Below are positions 26,362 through 35,979 of a DNA stretch of 64,000 nucleotides, piece by piece. The first letter of the stretch is position 1. Every line of letters starts with the position of its first letter. The DNA comes from CALLPQ01 sp964421675 (GTDB lineage: Bacteria > Pseudomonadota > Alphaproteobacteria > Caulobacterales > Parvularculaceae). Under the pieces are notes generated by a model. The model was not told the origin of the DNA, searched no databases, and saw only the letters and a list, made by a program, of their open reading frames with translations. Position numbers and translations under genes: made by a program. The stretch is from contig CAYQXV010000002.1 of NCBI GenBank assembly GCA_964421675.1, positions 1 through 64,000 of the forward strand. The letters run 5' to 3'.

Positions 26362-26704
26362 GCGTTAATGAATTCCTACCGTGTTTGTTCTTGTCAGGTG
26401 ACGGGTGTTTTGGTTTCGTGAAAATTGCGGGTCCTCCTTCATTTGCGGTAGGAAGTTCTGCGCTCTGAAAGGCATTTTGACCTTCTAATTGCGAATAGAT
26501 CTTACTCTATGCTCGCCAGAGTGGGCTATTTTCACCGGGCCATGGCCGGTTCCAGGGGACGAAAGTCCCCAAAACACGGGGAAACAGGACGAGAATTGCC
26601 GATTTGGTAACGCTTTTGTCCTAAATCTGGACAGGAAAACCCTATTTTCCTTTGATGATATTTTCATAGGCGTTTAGGGACCATGTCCGGTGTAGGAGTA
26701 TTTT
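26362..26704 (+). promoter_or_regulatory. Hairpin-rich leader region upstream of the type II secretion operon
   Basis: The 343-bp gap contains many inverted repeats: CCTACCG/CGGTAGG (26375-26381 and 26446-26452); ACCGG-gCCATGG-CCGGT (about 26535-26550); GGGGAC-GAAA-GTCCCC (26555-26570); a long nested stem with AGGAC (26586) pairing GTCCT (26618-26622) around TTGCC/GGTAA; TGTCC-taaatct-GGACA; and AGGAAAA/TTTTCCT just after. CCCTA and TAGGG in the last part could also pair. TAGGAG precedes the gspC start by about 5 nt. A structured 5' leader is likely; no known riboswitch class matches by eye. Confidence 0.5.
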
Positions 26705-27757
26705 ATGTCCACCTTTCGGGGACATACAAAAATAGGCACGCTTTGGGCACCAGTATTGGTGAGCCCACTAATTTTTAGTGTTGCGAGTGCCGGGTTTTCG
26801 CGGCTTTCTGGACAGAACCTGTCGCGTGCGCGCTCCGTCATTTTGGTGTTGCTGATCGGCCTGGCGCTGATCGCGCTGGCGCGTCTGGTCTGGTTACTTT
26901 TTTCTCCTTTGTCGGCCCCTGCGCAATTGCCCGATATTCCAAGAACTGGCCAAATTGTCACCACACAGACGGTAGACAATGAGCCGGTTCGCAATCCGTT
27001 CTCACCGGCGGCGGTCGAATTTGAAGTGCCGGTCGCGACAACGGAAAATTTGCAAGAGACCTCACTGGATTTGAAGTTGCACGGTGTGCGAGTTGATGGG
27101 GAGCGTTCCTCTGCGATTATTGATGTAAACACTGGCGACAATAGCCGGCGCGGTCAGGGTGTGTTTGGCCTTGGTGATGAGCTGATCGACGGTGTTGAGC
27201 TCGTGGAGATACGTGCAGGCGAGGCGATTATATCGCGCGCCGGTGTCCGCGAAGTGTTACGCCTTGAAGGGGCGAGCGACGAAAGCCTTATTGATCAAAA
27301 CCCCTCGCGCAGCGCACTTGGCTCGCAAACCTTGCAGCAAACCGCGTCAGCGCAACCAGCGCGACCTGTTCCCCCGTCTGCCTCTGATGGTCGGCGAAGG
27401 TCGCTTCAAGATATTGTTCAACCGAGGCGGCGCGCCCTGCCAAATGGTGAACGCGCTCTATTTTTGTTTCCGGGACGCGACCGAGAAGCCTTCACGCAAG
27501 CTGGCTTACAGGCGCGCGATCGACTGCTCAAAATCAATAATTTGCAACCGCCCACAGATATTCGCCAACTCTATCAATTACTGGAAGACGCATCCATTTC
27601 AGGAAGCGTTGAGATTGTTGTTGAGCGCGGCGGAACGCCGCAAACCATCCGTGTGCCATTGGATCAGTTACGAGACGGAAATGCGAACCAACTGCGTGAT
27701 AGTGAAATTAATGCCAATGCCGATAAAGACGCCTTGAGGGATGAGGTAAAGCCGTGA
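26705..27757 (+). CDS. gspC: Type II secretion system protein C
   Basis: A 350-residue bitopic inner-membrane protein linking the inner-membrane platform to the GspD secretin. It has one membrane helix (about 40-62), a Pro-rich linker, the homology region (LDLKLHGVRVDGERSSAIID, about 118-185) and a C-terminal PDZ-like domain (about 245-335, AGLQARDRLLKINN). First gene of a 13-gene operon; the stop overlaps the gspD GTG start. A 55-residue Gln/Arg/Ala-rich spacer between the HR and PDZ regions is longer than in many GspC proteins. Confidence 0.88.
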   Translation: MSTFRGHTKIGTLWAPVLVSPLIFSVASAGFSRLSGQNLSRARSVILVLLIGLALIALARLVWLLFSPLSAPAQLPDIPRTGQIVTTQTVDNEPVRNPFSPAAVEFEVPVATTENLQETSLDLKLHGVRVDGERSSAIIDVNTGDNSRRGQGVFGLGDELIDGVELVEIRAGEAIISRAGVREVLRLEGASDESLIDQNPSRSALGSQTLQQTASAQPARPVPPSASDGRRRSLQDIVQPRRRALPNGERALFLFPGRDREAFTQAGLQARDRLLKINNLQPPTDIRQLYQLLEDASISGSVEIVVERGGTPQTIRVPLDQLRDGNANQLRDSEINANADKDALRDEVKP

Positions 27758-29865
27758 GTAAAAACAAAACAATTAGGAATTTTGGAGTGCGCAACCCTAT
27801 CGTTCAAGCCTTGAAGTCTGGAGCGGCGATGGCCGCAATGGCGATTGCCGGGACCAGCTATGCTCAAGAAGATTGCAACATCCGGATCGATTACCGCGAT
27901 GCAGAGCTTACTGCCGTCATCAATGAAATGGCAATGAATACAGGCCGTGCAATCCTTGTTGACCGCGGGGTGAGTGGCCGCGTGACATTGCAAACACCGC
28001 CAGATTTTACCATTTGCCGTGATGAAGCCTGGACATTGTTTCAAGATTTGTTGCGCCAGAACGGATATGTTGCGACCCCGCAGGCCGATGGGCGGTACGC
28101 AATTGTTCCGTTAGCGATTGGACAGCGCACGGCCGGGCCGGTCGGCGATGTTGATGGGCAAGGGGGCCTCGTAACGCGTATCTTCCGTCTACAGCATATT
28201 GATGCGCAAGAAGCAGCTCGAAATATTGCTCAGATCAACTCAGAAGGGGCTGTGGCAACCGCTATTCGCTCCAATAATGCTCTGCTGGTGGTTGATGGTG
28301 CGCGCAATATTGAACGCATTGAAAAAGTACTCAAAGAGCTTGATCAAGATATTCGTTCGTTCCAGACAATATCACTGAAAAATGCCGCGGCGCGCGATGT
28401 TGCCAGTGTATTGCGCGATGTGGCGCAAGAGCTGACCGATGAGAATGGCAGTAGTCGCAGCCGGGTTTCTATCGTTCCGGTTGACGCCTCCAATACCTTA
28501 TTAATCCGAGCAGAGCCGGTTATTATGGCAAAGCTTGCTGATGTGATCCGCGAACTTGACCGCCAAGGGGAAAGCGCAAGTGATGTTGCTGTCATTCCGC
28601 TAAAGCATGCTGATGCTGATGAGATCCTTCCGCTCTTGCAAAGTGTGGTGGGCCAATCGCGCGGCGGCGGTGCTGGAACCCCTGGGTCTCCTGGGGTATC
28701 TGCGGGCGGTGCCAATATTATCGCGGCCTATAGCGCGACAAATTCAATTATCGTCAATGGCGATGCAGTTTTGCGGCGCGAGGTTGAGAGCATTATTGAG
28801 CAGTTGGATGTGCGACGCGCGCAGGTTCTTGTCGAAGCGATCATTGTCGATGTTGCTGATTCAACCGCGCGCGAGCTTGGCGTTCAATATTTTCTATCCG
28901 GTAATGGCGGCAGTACTATTCCGTTTTCTACAAATGTTGCCGGTCAAAGCAATAATATTTTATCGGCTGCGGGCGCTGCGTTTACCGGGGCGCTAACACC
29001 GGCTGCGTCGACGCAATCGTCAGTGACAACGACTGCTCCTGACGGGACAGTGACGACCACCACCACCGGCGAAGACGGATTGCTAAGCGGTGATTTTACG
29101 TCATCGCTTACCGCAGCGGCTGTTAGTTCCTTATTGGGGATCAACGGATTTGGCTTGGGCGGCGCTGGAACATTTGGCGAGAACAATAATGTCTTCGGCG
29201 CTCTGGTAACCGCCCTGAAAACCGACATTTCGTCTCGTATCCTGTCGACTCCGTCAGTTGTTACGCTCGATAATCAAACCGCAAGTCTTTCCGATGGTCA
29301 GGAAATTCCGATCACAACCGGCGAGCAGATTGGTGATGATTTTTCTAATGCGTTCCGCACCGTTTCTCGCGAACAAGTCGGTGTTATTCTGGAAGTCACC
29401 CCGCAAATAACTGATGGCGGCACGGTGTCTCTTGAAATTCGCCAGGAAATTTCTTCAATTGCCGGGCCGATTATTGCATCGTCTACGGATCTTATCACCA
29501 ATAATAGTGAAATCACCACGACCGCCTTGGTTGATGATGGCGATATTTTGGTGATTGGCGGCTTGATAAGTGACGATCAGGCCATTCAGGAGGATAAAGT
29601 CCCATTTCTTGGCGATCTTCCCGGTGTTGGTAATCTGTTTAAAACGACACAGCGATCGCGGGTAAAAAATAATCTGATGATTTTTATTCGGCCGACCATC
29701 ATCCGGGATCAAGCAACGGCGCAGCGTGCAACGCGGCGTAAATTTGATTATATCCGCGCTCAAGAAGTATTAAACGATGCGCGCGCCCAGGAAGATTTTA
29801 ACCGTCTATTGAATGATGTAACCGGCCTTGGCGAAGATGATGACAAAGATGATCGCGGATTTTAA
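27754..29865 (+). CDS. gspD: Type II secretion system secretin
   Basis: A 703-residue outer-membrane secretin forming the exit channel. A signal peptide (cleavage near SYA-QED) is followed by periplasmic domains N0 (about 42-115), N1-N3 (about 130-360, with LLVVDGARNIERIEKVLKEL and NSIIVNGD) and the secretin core (about 360-690) with VEAIIVDVA, LSTPSVVTLDN and DILVIGGL. The Thr/Gly-rich loop around 400-470 is typical of the central gate region. The start is GTG, overlapping the gspC stop (GTGA). No pilotin-binding S-domain is obvious at the C-terminus, which is short and acidic. Confidence 0.95.
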   Translation: MSKNKTIRNFGVRNPIVQALKSGAAMAAMAIAGTSYAQEDCNIRIDYRDAELTAVINEMAMNTGRAILVDRGVSGRVTLQTPPDFTICRDEAWTLFQDLLRQNGYVATPQADGRYAIVPLAIGQRTAGPVGDVDGQGGLVTRIFRLQHIDAQEAARNIAQINSEGAVATAIRSNNALLVVDGARNIERIEKVLKELDQDIRSFQTISLKNAAARDVASVLRDVAQELTDENGSSRSRVSIVPVDASNTLLIRAEPVIMAKLADVIRELDRQGESASDVAVIPLKHADADEILPLLQSVVGQSRGGGAGTPGSPGVSAGGANIIAAYSATNSIIVNGDAVLRREVESIIEQLDVRRAQVLVEAIIVDVADSTARELGVQYFLSGNGGSTIPFSTNVAGQSNNILSAAGAAFTGALTPAASTQSSVTTTAPDGTVTTTTTGEDGLLSGDFTSSLTAAAVSSLLGINGFGLGGAGTFGENNNVFGALVTALKTDISSRILSTPSVVTLDNQTASLSDGQEIPITTGEQIGDDFSNAFRTVSREQVGVILEVTPQITDGGTVSLEIRQEISSIAGPIIASSTDLITNNSEITTTALVDDGDILVIGGLISDDQAIQEDKVPFLGDLPGVGNLFKTTQRSRVKNNLMIFIRPTIIRDQATAQRATRRKFDYIRAQEVLNDARAQEDFNRLLNDVTGLGEDDDKDDRGF

Positions 29866-29940
29866 TCGCTTCCGTTTGTTCCCGGTCACGCTATGAAAAG
29901 ATATCGTTGAAGTTCTGCATAAGGTTTAGAAAGACAAAAT

Positions 29941-31431
29941 ATGAGCGCCGCGTCGCCAGTACGACTGTCTTATGGCTTTGCTAAAGCCTATGGTCTGATA
30001 ATTTTGGATGAGCAAACCTCACCCATTACGCTTGGTGCGCGCGCAAAACCAGATCCTTTTGCTGTCATTGAAGCGCGTCGATGTGTCGGCAATCCAGTGA
30101 TTGTCGAGATTATGCCTGAGGAGGCATTTGAGCGCAGATTATCTGAGATTTACTCCGTTGAAGGAATATCAACTGATGAGCTGGACCTTGGCGATCAAGA
30201 TGATTTAAGCGCCCTTGCGGAAGGCTTGCCAAAAACCGCCGACCTTCTCGATAGCCAGGATGATGCGCCGGTTATTCGCTTGATTAATGCGCTGATCGCA
30301 GAAGCGGTAAAGGTAAAAGCCTCCGATATTCACGTGGAGCCTTATGAGAGCAATTTATCGGTCCGATTGCGGATTGATGGGGTTTTACGTGAAGTTCTTT
30401 CGCTGCCCGCTAAAATGACGCCGGTTTTTACCTCGCGCTTAAAGGTGATGGCGCGCCTTGATATTGCTGAAAAACGCGTGCCGCAAGATGGCCGAATTTC
30501 TCTGGCCTTGGGCGGCAAGACGGTTGATGTCCGGGTTTCAACATTGCCTGCGCGGTTTGGCGAGCGTGTGGTGATGCGAATTCTCGATAAGGAAAGTGCA
30601 AAACTTGATCTTGATGCATTAGGCATGCCGCGTGATGCGCTTGATCGGTTTAAACTTTTACTGGCGCGCCCCAACGGCATCATCCTTGTTACCGGGCCCA
30701 CAGGGTCGGGTAAGACGACAACCCTATATGGCGGGCTTAGCCTGTTAAATGATCCGGGGCGCAATATTTTAACCGTGGAAGACCCGGTTGAATATGCCAT
30801 TGACGGGGTGGGGCAAACCCAGATCAATCCAAAAGTCGGGATGAGTTTTGCAACCGGATTGCGGGCAATCCTGCGCCAGGACCCTGATGTGGTTATGGTG
30901 GGTGAAATTCGCGATAGCGAGACGGCGGAAATCGCCGTGCAGGCATCCTTAACTGGCCATCTGGTTTTATCAACAGTCCACACCAACTCTGCGGTTGGAG
31001 CGGTTACCCGGCTGCGCGATATGGGCGTTGAACCATTTCTTTTATCATCGACCCTTGCTGGCGTTATGGCACAGCGTCTGGTGCGCCGATTATGCCCGAG
31101 CTGTAAAGAGGCCTATACGCCGGACCGGGCAGAAAAAGCACGCATCGGTGTGCCGGAGCATGAACAGATCACCTTGTACCGCGCGAAGGGGTGCGGGCGC
31201 TGTAATGATACAGGCTATGAGGGCCGGATTGGTGTCTACGAAATTCTCGTTATTGACGATCATCTCAAAGCGTTGATCCATGAGGATGCGAGCGAAACTG
31301 AGATGGCGGCCCACGCATTTCGCGACGTTGATACGCTGGCAATGTCTGGATTTTCTCATGTGCGGTCGGGCCTGACCTCGACCGAAGAGGTGATCCGCGT
31401 GATCCGCGCCGATGATAGTGGTGAGCGCTGA
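29941..31431 (+). CDS. gspE: Type II secretion system ATPase
   Basis: A 496-residue cytoplasmic hexameric ATPase that powers pseudopilus assembly. It shows the N2 domain (SDIHVEPYESNLSVRLRIDG), Walker A GPTGSGKTTT, the Asp box (LTVEDPVEY), Walker B (DPDVVMVGEIRDSETAEIA), the His box (LTGHLVLSTVHTNSA) and a zinc-binding CxxC pair (CPSCKE and CGRCND). Only 75 bp separate it from gspD, and gspF overlaps its stop. Length and motifs are typical. Confidence 0.97.
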   Translation: MSAASPVRLSYGFAKAYGLIILDEQTSPITLGARAKPDPFAVIEARRCVGNPVIVEIMPEEAFERRLSEIYSVEGISTDELDLGDQDDLSALAEGLPKTADLLDSQDDAPVIRLINALIAEAVKVKASDIHVEPYESNLSVRLRIDGVLREVLSLPAKMTPVFTSRLKVMARLDIAEKRVPQDGRISLALGGKTVDVRVSTLPARFGERVVMRILDKESAKLDLDALGMPRDALDRFKLLLARPNGIILVTGPTGSGKTTTLYGGLSLLNDPGRNILTVEDPVEYAIDGVGQTQINPKVGMSFATGLRAILRQDPDVVMVGEIRDSETAEIAVQASLTGHLVLSTVHTNSAVGAVTRLRDMGVEPFLLSSTLAGVMAQRLVRRLCPSCKEAYTPDRAEKARIGVPEHEQITLYRAKGCGRCNDTGYEGRIGVYEILVIDDHLKALIHEDASETEMAAHAFRDVDTLAMSGFSHVRSGLTSTEEVIRVIRADDSGER

Positions 31432-32669
31432 TGGCGACCTTTGAATATGAGGCACTCGACCCGAGCGGGCGAAATAAGCGCGGTGTAATAACCGCAGATA
31501 GCCCGCGTGAGGCGCGCCAATCCCTGCGCCAGCAACAATTAACCCCGGTTCGCCTCTCTAATGCGCGAGATCGCAAAACCTCTGAACGGTCATTATCAAA
31601 TTACCAATTGCGCGATCGCAGCGCTGGCCATTTAAGCAGTAAGGAATTGGTTCTGGTTACACGCCAAATTTCAACATTGGTTGAAACGGCTGTGCCATTG
31701 GAAGAGGCATTGGGCGCGGTTGCGGAACAAGCGGAAAACGACAAAGTGTGCCGGATTATTCTGGGTACGCGCGACCGCATTCTGGAAGGGTGGCGTTTTG
31801 CCGATGCGTTGGGCGAGAATGAAAAATCATTTCCCGCGCTATACCGCGCGGTGATTTCTGCAGGCGAGGCGTCTGGTGATCTAGGCGGTGTGATGGAACG
31901 CCTTGCAACGATGCTAGAGAAAAACCGCGCCATTCGTAATAAAGCGATTTCATCACTGATTTATCCGATTGTTTTGTTGCTCGTATCCCTAATCATTGTC
32001 GTTTTATTGATGCGGTTTGTGGTGCCGAAAATTGTGACGCAATTTGAAGATTTTAACGCGGAGCTGCCTTTTTTGACGCGCATGGTCATCGCGATTTCTG
32101 ACGGCTTGCGTGATTATGGATTGGTCATTTTGGTTGCACTGGCCGCGATAATTGGCCTGTGTGTGTATTTATGGCGTCAAGCCGGGCCACGTCTTGGGAT
32201 TGATCGATGGCTTTTAAGCATTCCCTTTATTGGTAAATTATTGCGCGGGCTCGATGGTGCCCGGTTTGCGCGCACGCTTGCCACCTTGTTTGCGGGCGGC
32301 GCACCTTTGATTGACGCACTCACCGGGGCACAGCGCACCATTATGAACAGCCATATTCGCGACCAACTCGATATCACCATCACAATGGTGCGTGAGGGGG
32401 CGGGACTATCGCGAGGATTAAAAAAGGCCAATGCCTTGCCGCCAATGATGACCCATATGGTTGCCGCGGGTGAAAAATCCGGGGAATTGCCGAAATTACT
32501 CGATAAAACCGCCGCCCATCTTGAAGATGAATTTGAGACCGCCACCAGCGTTGCGTTGCGCTTGTTAGAGCCTTTAATCGTTGTGTTTATGGGGATAATC
32601 GTGATGACCATTGTGTTGTCGATCCTGTTGCCAACGTTAAGGCTCAACACGCTGGCAGCAGGGGGATAA
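31431..32669 (+). CDS. gspF: Type II secretion system inner-membrane platform protein F
   Basis: A 412-residue protein with two repeated cytoplasmic four-helix domains and three membrane helices (about 175-195, 225-245 and 380-402). Family signatures include FEYEALDPSGRNKRG at the N-terminus, ISAGEASGDLGGVMERLA and AAGEKSGELPKLLDKTA. The ATG overlaps the gspE stop (TGATG), indicating translational coupling. It is normal in length. Confidence 0.96.
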   Translation: MATFEYEALDPSGRNKRGVITADSPREARQSLRQQQLTPVRLSNARDRKTSERSLSNYQLRDRSAGHLSSKELVLVTRQISTLVETAVPLEEALGAVAEQAENDKVCRIILGTRDRILEGWRFADALGENEKSFPALYRAVISAGEASGDLGGVMERLATMLEKNRAIRNKAISSLIYPIVLLLVSLIIVVLLMRFVVPKIVTQFEDFNAELPFLTRMVIAISDGLRDYGLVILVALAAIIGLCVYLWRQAGPRLGIDRWLLSIPFIGKLLRGLDGARFARTLATLFAGGAPLIDALTGAQRTIMNSHIRDQLDITITMVREGAGLSRGLKKANALPPMMTHMVAAGEKSGELPKLLDKTAAHLEDEFETATSVALRLLEPLIVVFMGIIVMTIVLSILLPTLRLNTLAAGG

Positions 32670-32771
32670 GGAAACTGGCTGATGGACAAACAACCCCATG
32701 GACGAATGCCCAATATGGCACTAGCAATAGAGCGAACTCTCAATCATCCCCATAAGACTATGGAGAAGGCT

Positions 32772-33242
32772 ATGTCCAGCGATCACACTGTACCCCACAA
32801 TCAGGTCAATAAGTCCAACATCAGACAACGCGGCGTCACCTTGGTGGAAATGCTTGTGGTTGTGTTTATCATTGGCCTTGTCGGTGCGATTGCTATTCAA
32901 AATCTCGCCCCGGAACAACAGCGCGCCTTAAAGCGCAAAGCGGGCGCGGATATTCGTATCATTGAGACCGCCCTTGAAGGCTATCATTTGGATATGCTGA
33001 GCTATCCGACAACCAATCAAGGACTTACTGCGCTGCAAACCGTTCCAGAAAATGCACTGCGTAAGGAGCAATATCGTCCGGGTGGGTATCTTCGTAACTT
33101 ACCCGATGACCCATGGGGAAATCCCTATCAATATCGCTTCCCTGGGGAGCGCTCAATTTTTGATGTTTACTCTCTGGGAGCCGACGGTGAACCGGGCGGC
33201 GAGGGGCAAAACGCGGATATTGGAAATTGGCAGGATCGATAA
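32772..33242 (+). CDS. gspG: Major pseudopilin of the type II secretion system
   Basis: A 156-residue pseudopilin from ATG 32772, chosen for its GGAGAAGG ribosome site; in-frame codons from 32682 add 30 residues without conservation. The prepilin peptidase site is RQRG-VTLVEMLVVVF, with Glu at mature position 5. The C-terminal calcium-binding loop region (DPWGNPYQYRFPG, SLGADGEPGGEG) is intact. It polymerises into the pseudopilus. The leader peptide of about 22 residues is longer than the usual 6-8. Confidence 0.95.
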   Translation: MSSDHTVPHNQVNKSNIRQRGVTLVEMLVVVFIIGLVGAIAIQNLAPEQQRALKRKAGADIRIIETALEGYHLDMLSYPTTNQGLTALQTVPENALRKEQYRPGGYLRNLPDDPWGNPYQYRFPGERSIFDVYSLGADGEPGGEGQNADIGNWQDR

Positions 33243-33787
33243 GAACGTCTCAGCGCGGGGTTACCCTGGTCGAACTATTAGTGGCCATGGTAATCGTTGC
33301 GCTCGCCACCACGGTCGTTCTGGTTAATGCGCCAGCGGGCCGCGATGGCACGAAACGTGAGGCTGAACGATTTGCTGCAAGACTTGTTGCGGCCAGTCAC
33401 CGCGCGGTGACAGCAGGCCATATTATCGGCCTTGAAGTTTTTCCCGATCGCTATCAATTTGTTCACCGCCGCGATGGTGAATGGCAGGCGATGAATGACC
33501 GGGTTTTCGGTGAGCGCGTTTTTGATGGGGCAATTTCGCTTGAAGTAACCCTGTCAGACACGGTGGATCTTTCTCAAAATGATCGCATCATTAGTCGGCG
33601 CACAACTGGTCGAAGTTTTGGGCAGGATGAGCGCGACAATCGCGATGAAGCTCGCTCAGCGCCGCAAATACAGTTTGACCCCTATGGGCAAGATACGCCC
33701 CATGTGGCGGTCCTGACCGGCAATGGTGAGGCCTGGTCTGTATCCTTCACAGATGATGGGGAGGTGCGCCTTGTTCAAGTTCAGTAA
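33227..33787 (+). CDS. gspH: Minor pseudopilin H
   Basis: A 186-residue minor pseudopilin with a short leader and class III cleavage site SQRG-VTLVELLVAMVIV (Glu5 present), then a beta-rich globular domain ending in the conserved-type strand EAWSVSFTDDGEVRLV. The only suitable start is TTG 33227, which overlaps the end of gspG by 16 nt, so it relies on coupling to upstream translation. Confidence 0.9.
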   Translation: MAGSIRTSQRGVTLVELLVAMVIVALATTVVLVNAPAGRDGTKREAERFAARLVAASHRAVTAGHIIGLEVFPDRYQFVHRRDGEWQAMNDRVFGERVFDGAISLEVTLSDTVDLSQNDRIISRRTTGRSFGQDERDNRDEARSAPQIQFDPYGQDTPHVAVLTGNGEAWSVSFTDDGEVRLVQVQ

Positions 33788-34193
33788 TAAGAGCGCCGTC
33801 CGTCATGGCTCTCATATCAAGCGCCCATCGTCGCAAGCGGGATTTACCCTCGTTGAAACATTGATCGCGCTGCTCATTGTTGGGGTGACAACCGGCGCGC
33901 TGTTAACGCTGATTGGTCAAAACACCCGGTTTAACGCCGATGCTCAAGACCGTTTTATCGCCAGCATGGTTGGCGACACGATAATGGTGGAAGCGCTTGC
34001 TAATCCCGCAATACTTGATCGCGGTATTGAAGAATTTTCACAAAGCCTTGGCGGGCGAGACTGGATAGCGATACGCGAAATTGGTGAGACAAGCTTGCCC
34101 GGTATCATCACTGTAACCGTCAGTGTGCGCCGTGAAGGGCAAACCCAAATTCGAAGCACGATTTCAACCCTCAAATCAGAGGGGCAATCATGA
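33771..34193 (+). CDS. gspI: Minor pseudopilin I
   Basis: A 140-residue minor pseudopilin from TTG 33771, chosen because GGGGAGG sits about 7 nt before it; an earlier in-frame start at 33723 lacks this. The cleavage site is SQAG-FTLVETLIALLIVG (Glu5 present). The globular part has the IREIGETSLPGIITVTVSV strand pattern typical of GspI. It overlaps gspH by 17 nt and gspJ by 4 nt. With GspJ and GspK it caps the pseudopilus tip. Confidence 0.88.
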   Translation: MFKFSNKSAVRHGSHIKRPSSQAGFTLVETLIALLIVGVTTGALLTLIGQNTRFNADAQDRFIASMVGDTIMVEALANPAILDRGIEEFSQSLGGRDWIAIREIGETSLPGIITVTVSVRREGQTQIRSTISTLKSEGQS

Positions 34194-34879
34194 CCGCCGC
34201 GCGCGCCCATCGGCAATCAGGGTTCACCCTCGTTGAGGTTATTATTTCCCTGTTTATCTTCTCCCTTATCGCAACCTCAGCGCTCTATGCCACGCGCGTG
34301 GGGTTGAGTGCGGGCGAGCAGGTTGAGCGCGCCGATAGCCGTCTTGCGCAAATGCAACGCGCCAGATTGATCATCCGCGAAGATTTGTTACAGGCGCTTG
34401 CGCGCCCCGTTCGCGATGAATTTGGAACGCCTGCAACCGCGCCAATGTTAGGGGGAACGCGTGCGCGCGAGGGAACATTTAATGATGAAGAGCGGCTTTT
34501 ATTGCGGTTCGTGCGCGGGGGCTGGGAAAATCCTGATTATGTTGATCCCCGCCCGGAGGTGCAGTTTGTAACCTATCTGGTGCGCGGTACTGAACTGATC
34601 CGGCGCACCGGGCCATTTTTGGATGCCGCCCGAAATGGGCGCGTTACGGAGCGCATATTGCTGGAAGATATTGAGGAGGCGGACCTCACTTTTCTTGCCG
34701 GATTTGCGCGCGGCGAACCACAATGGATTGGTACATGGCCCCTGACTGATATCGGCGTAGGCCTTTCGAGTAACGCTGCGGCCTTCTTACCAAGAGCGGT
34801 GCAACTGAGCTTTATCCATCCGGTCTATGGCGAGATCCGCCAATCCTTCTGGATTGGCCAGCAGGGGCCGCAATCATGA
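34190..34879 (+). CDS. gspJ: Minor pseudopilin J
   Basis: A 229-residue minor pseudopilin with cleavage site RQSG-FTLVEVIISLFIFS (Glu5 present), followed by the RADSRLAQMQRARLIIREDL helix and a beta-rich domain typical of GspJ. The start ATGA overlaps the gspI stop, and its own stop overlaps gspK in the same way. Length is usual for the family. Confidence 0.92.
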   Translation: MTAARAHRQSGFTLVEVIISLFIFSLIATSALYATRVGLSAGEQVERADSRLAQMQRARLIIREDLLQALARPVRDEFGTPATAPMLGGTRAREGTFNDEERLLLRFVRGGWENPDYVDPRPEVQFVTYLVRGTELIRRTGPFLDAARNGRVTERILLEDIEEADLTFLAGFARGEPQWIGTWPLTDIGVGLSSNAAAFLPRAVQLSFIHPVYGEIRQSFWIGQQGPQS

Positions 34880-35979
34880 CCCTAACGCCGAAAAAGGTCC
34901 AACCCTCTCTATCTTCGACGCGCCAACAAAAGGGGGCAGCACTGATTATTGTGCTGTTGCTGGTTGCAACAATTTCCATTGTCGCCATTGGCCTAACCGA
35001 GCGCACCGTGATCACCAGTACACGCATTGCCAATGAGCAGGCGCGCTCGACCCTTTTATGGCGCATGACGGGCGCGGAAATTCTTGCAGGCGAGCTGTTA
35101 GGAAATGCCATAAGTGCGCGCCCCGGCATTATGAGCAATGATGATCCTTGGGCAGTGCAGCCTTTTGATCTGGCAGCATTAGCGGTAACGGAATTTGAAA
35201 GCGGGGAGGCACGGTTTGCTGATGCAACCCGTTGTTTTAATCTCAATTCATTATTAATTACCCCGCCATCACAAGAAACTGGCGTGCAGAGCGCGCCATC
35301 CTCTGATGACCCGCTCACCTTAGAGCCGGGCGAGGCGGAGATTTTAGAATTTGTCGCTTTGTTAGATTTGCTTGGCATCGCCAATAATGATGCGCGCCAG
35401 CTTGCGATTATCATCCGTGACTGGATTGATGGGGATCAGGAAACCGGCATTGGCGGTGCAGAGGATAGCGCTTATTTGCGCTTGCCGGTGCCTTATCGAA
35501 CCGGCGGAACATTGCTTTCTGACAAATCCGAGCTGCGCACAATGATAGGTGTTGACCAAGTGTTAATGCGCACCATCGCGCCATTTGTATGCGCATTGCC
35601 GGTGACGGACTCGGTTCCGGTAAATATTAACATGTTAAGACCCCAGGATGCGCCGATTTTGGTGTCCGTCTTTCGCGGGGAATTATCGCTCAGTGATGCT
35701 GAGCTGATTATCGAACGCCGCCCGCTGGGCGGCTATGGAAGCGTGGAAGAGGTAACGGCTCTGCCGTTTGTGGCGGGTCTGGCGGTGCCTCCCTCTATTT
35801 GGGCAAACCGGATAGCTACCTCGTCTGCCTATCTGAGAGGCCAGATAAGGCTGGAATTTGGGCCCGACGGGCTAAGAAGTCGCTCATCTGGTAACACATT
35901 ATTGCAATCCACTGTGCTATTTCAGGTCAATGGTGATGATTTATCAGTGATTTCGCGGCGCTTTGGGAGTTCGTCTTGA
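34876..35979 (+). CDS. gspK: Minor pseudopilin K
   Basis: A 367-residue minor pseudopilin at the tip of the pseudopilus. The cleavage site is QQKG-AALIIVLLLVATIS and lacks Glu at mature position 5, which is characteristic of GspK. A large alpha-helical insert domain follows, including ARQLAIIIRDWIDGDQETG and the helix-hairpin-helix-like segment GGYGSVEEVTALP. It overlaps gspJ by 4 nt and is followed by a TTG-started gspL overlapping its stop. Confidence 0.92.
   Translation: MTLTPKKVQPSLSSTRQQKGAALIIVLLLVATISIVAIGLTERTVITSTRIANEQARSTLLWRMTGAEILAGELLGNAISARPGIMSNDDPWAVQPFDLAALAVTEFESGEARFADATRCFNLNSLLITPPSQETGVQSAPSSDDPLTLEPGEAEILEFVALLDLLGIANNDARQLAIIIRDWIDGDQETGIGGAEDSAYLRLPVPYRTGGTLLSDKSELRTMIGVDQVLMRTIAPFVCALPVTDSVPVNINMLRPQDAPILVSVFRGELSLSDAELIIERRPLGGYGSVEEVTALPFVAGLAVPPSIWANRIATSSAYLRGQIRLEFGPDGLRSRSSGNTLLQSTVLFQVNGDDLSVISRRFGSSS

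Noticed and set aside
26550..26704. Cyclic di-GMP or other known riboswitch in the gspC leader
   Set aside because: The hairpins do not fit the conserved junction or tetraloop-receptor sequences of GEMM-I or other classes known to me.
30342..30986. 214-codon open frame on the minus strand opposite gspE
   Set aside because: It lies wholly inside gspE, whose ATPase motifs are complete, and its translation has no domain or start signal.
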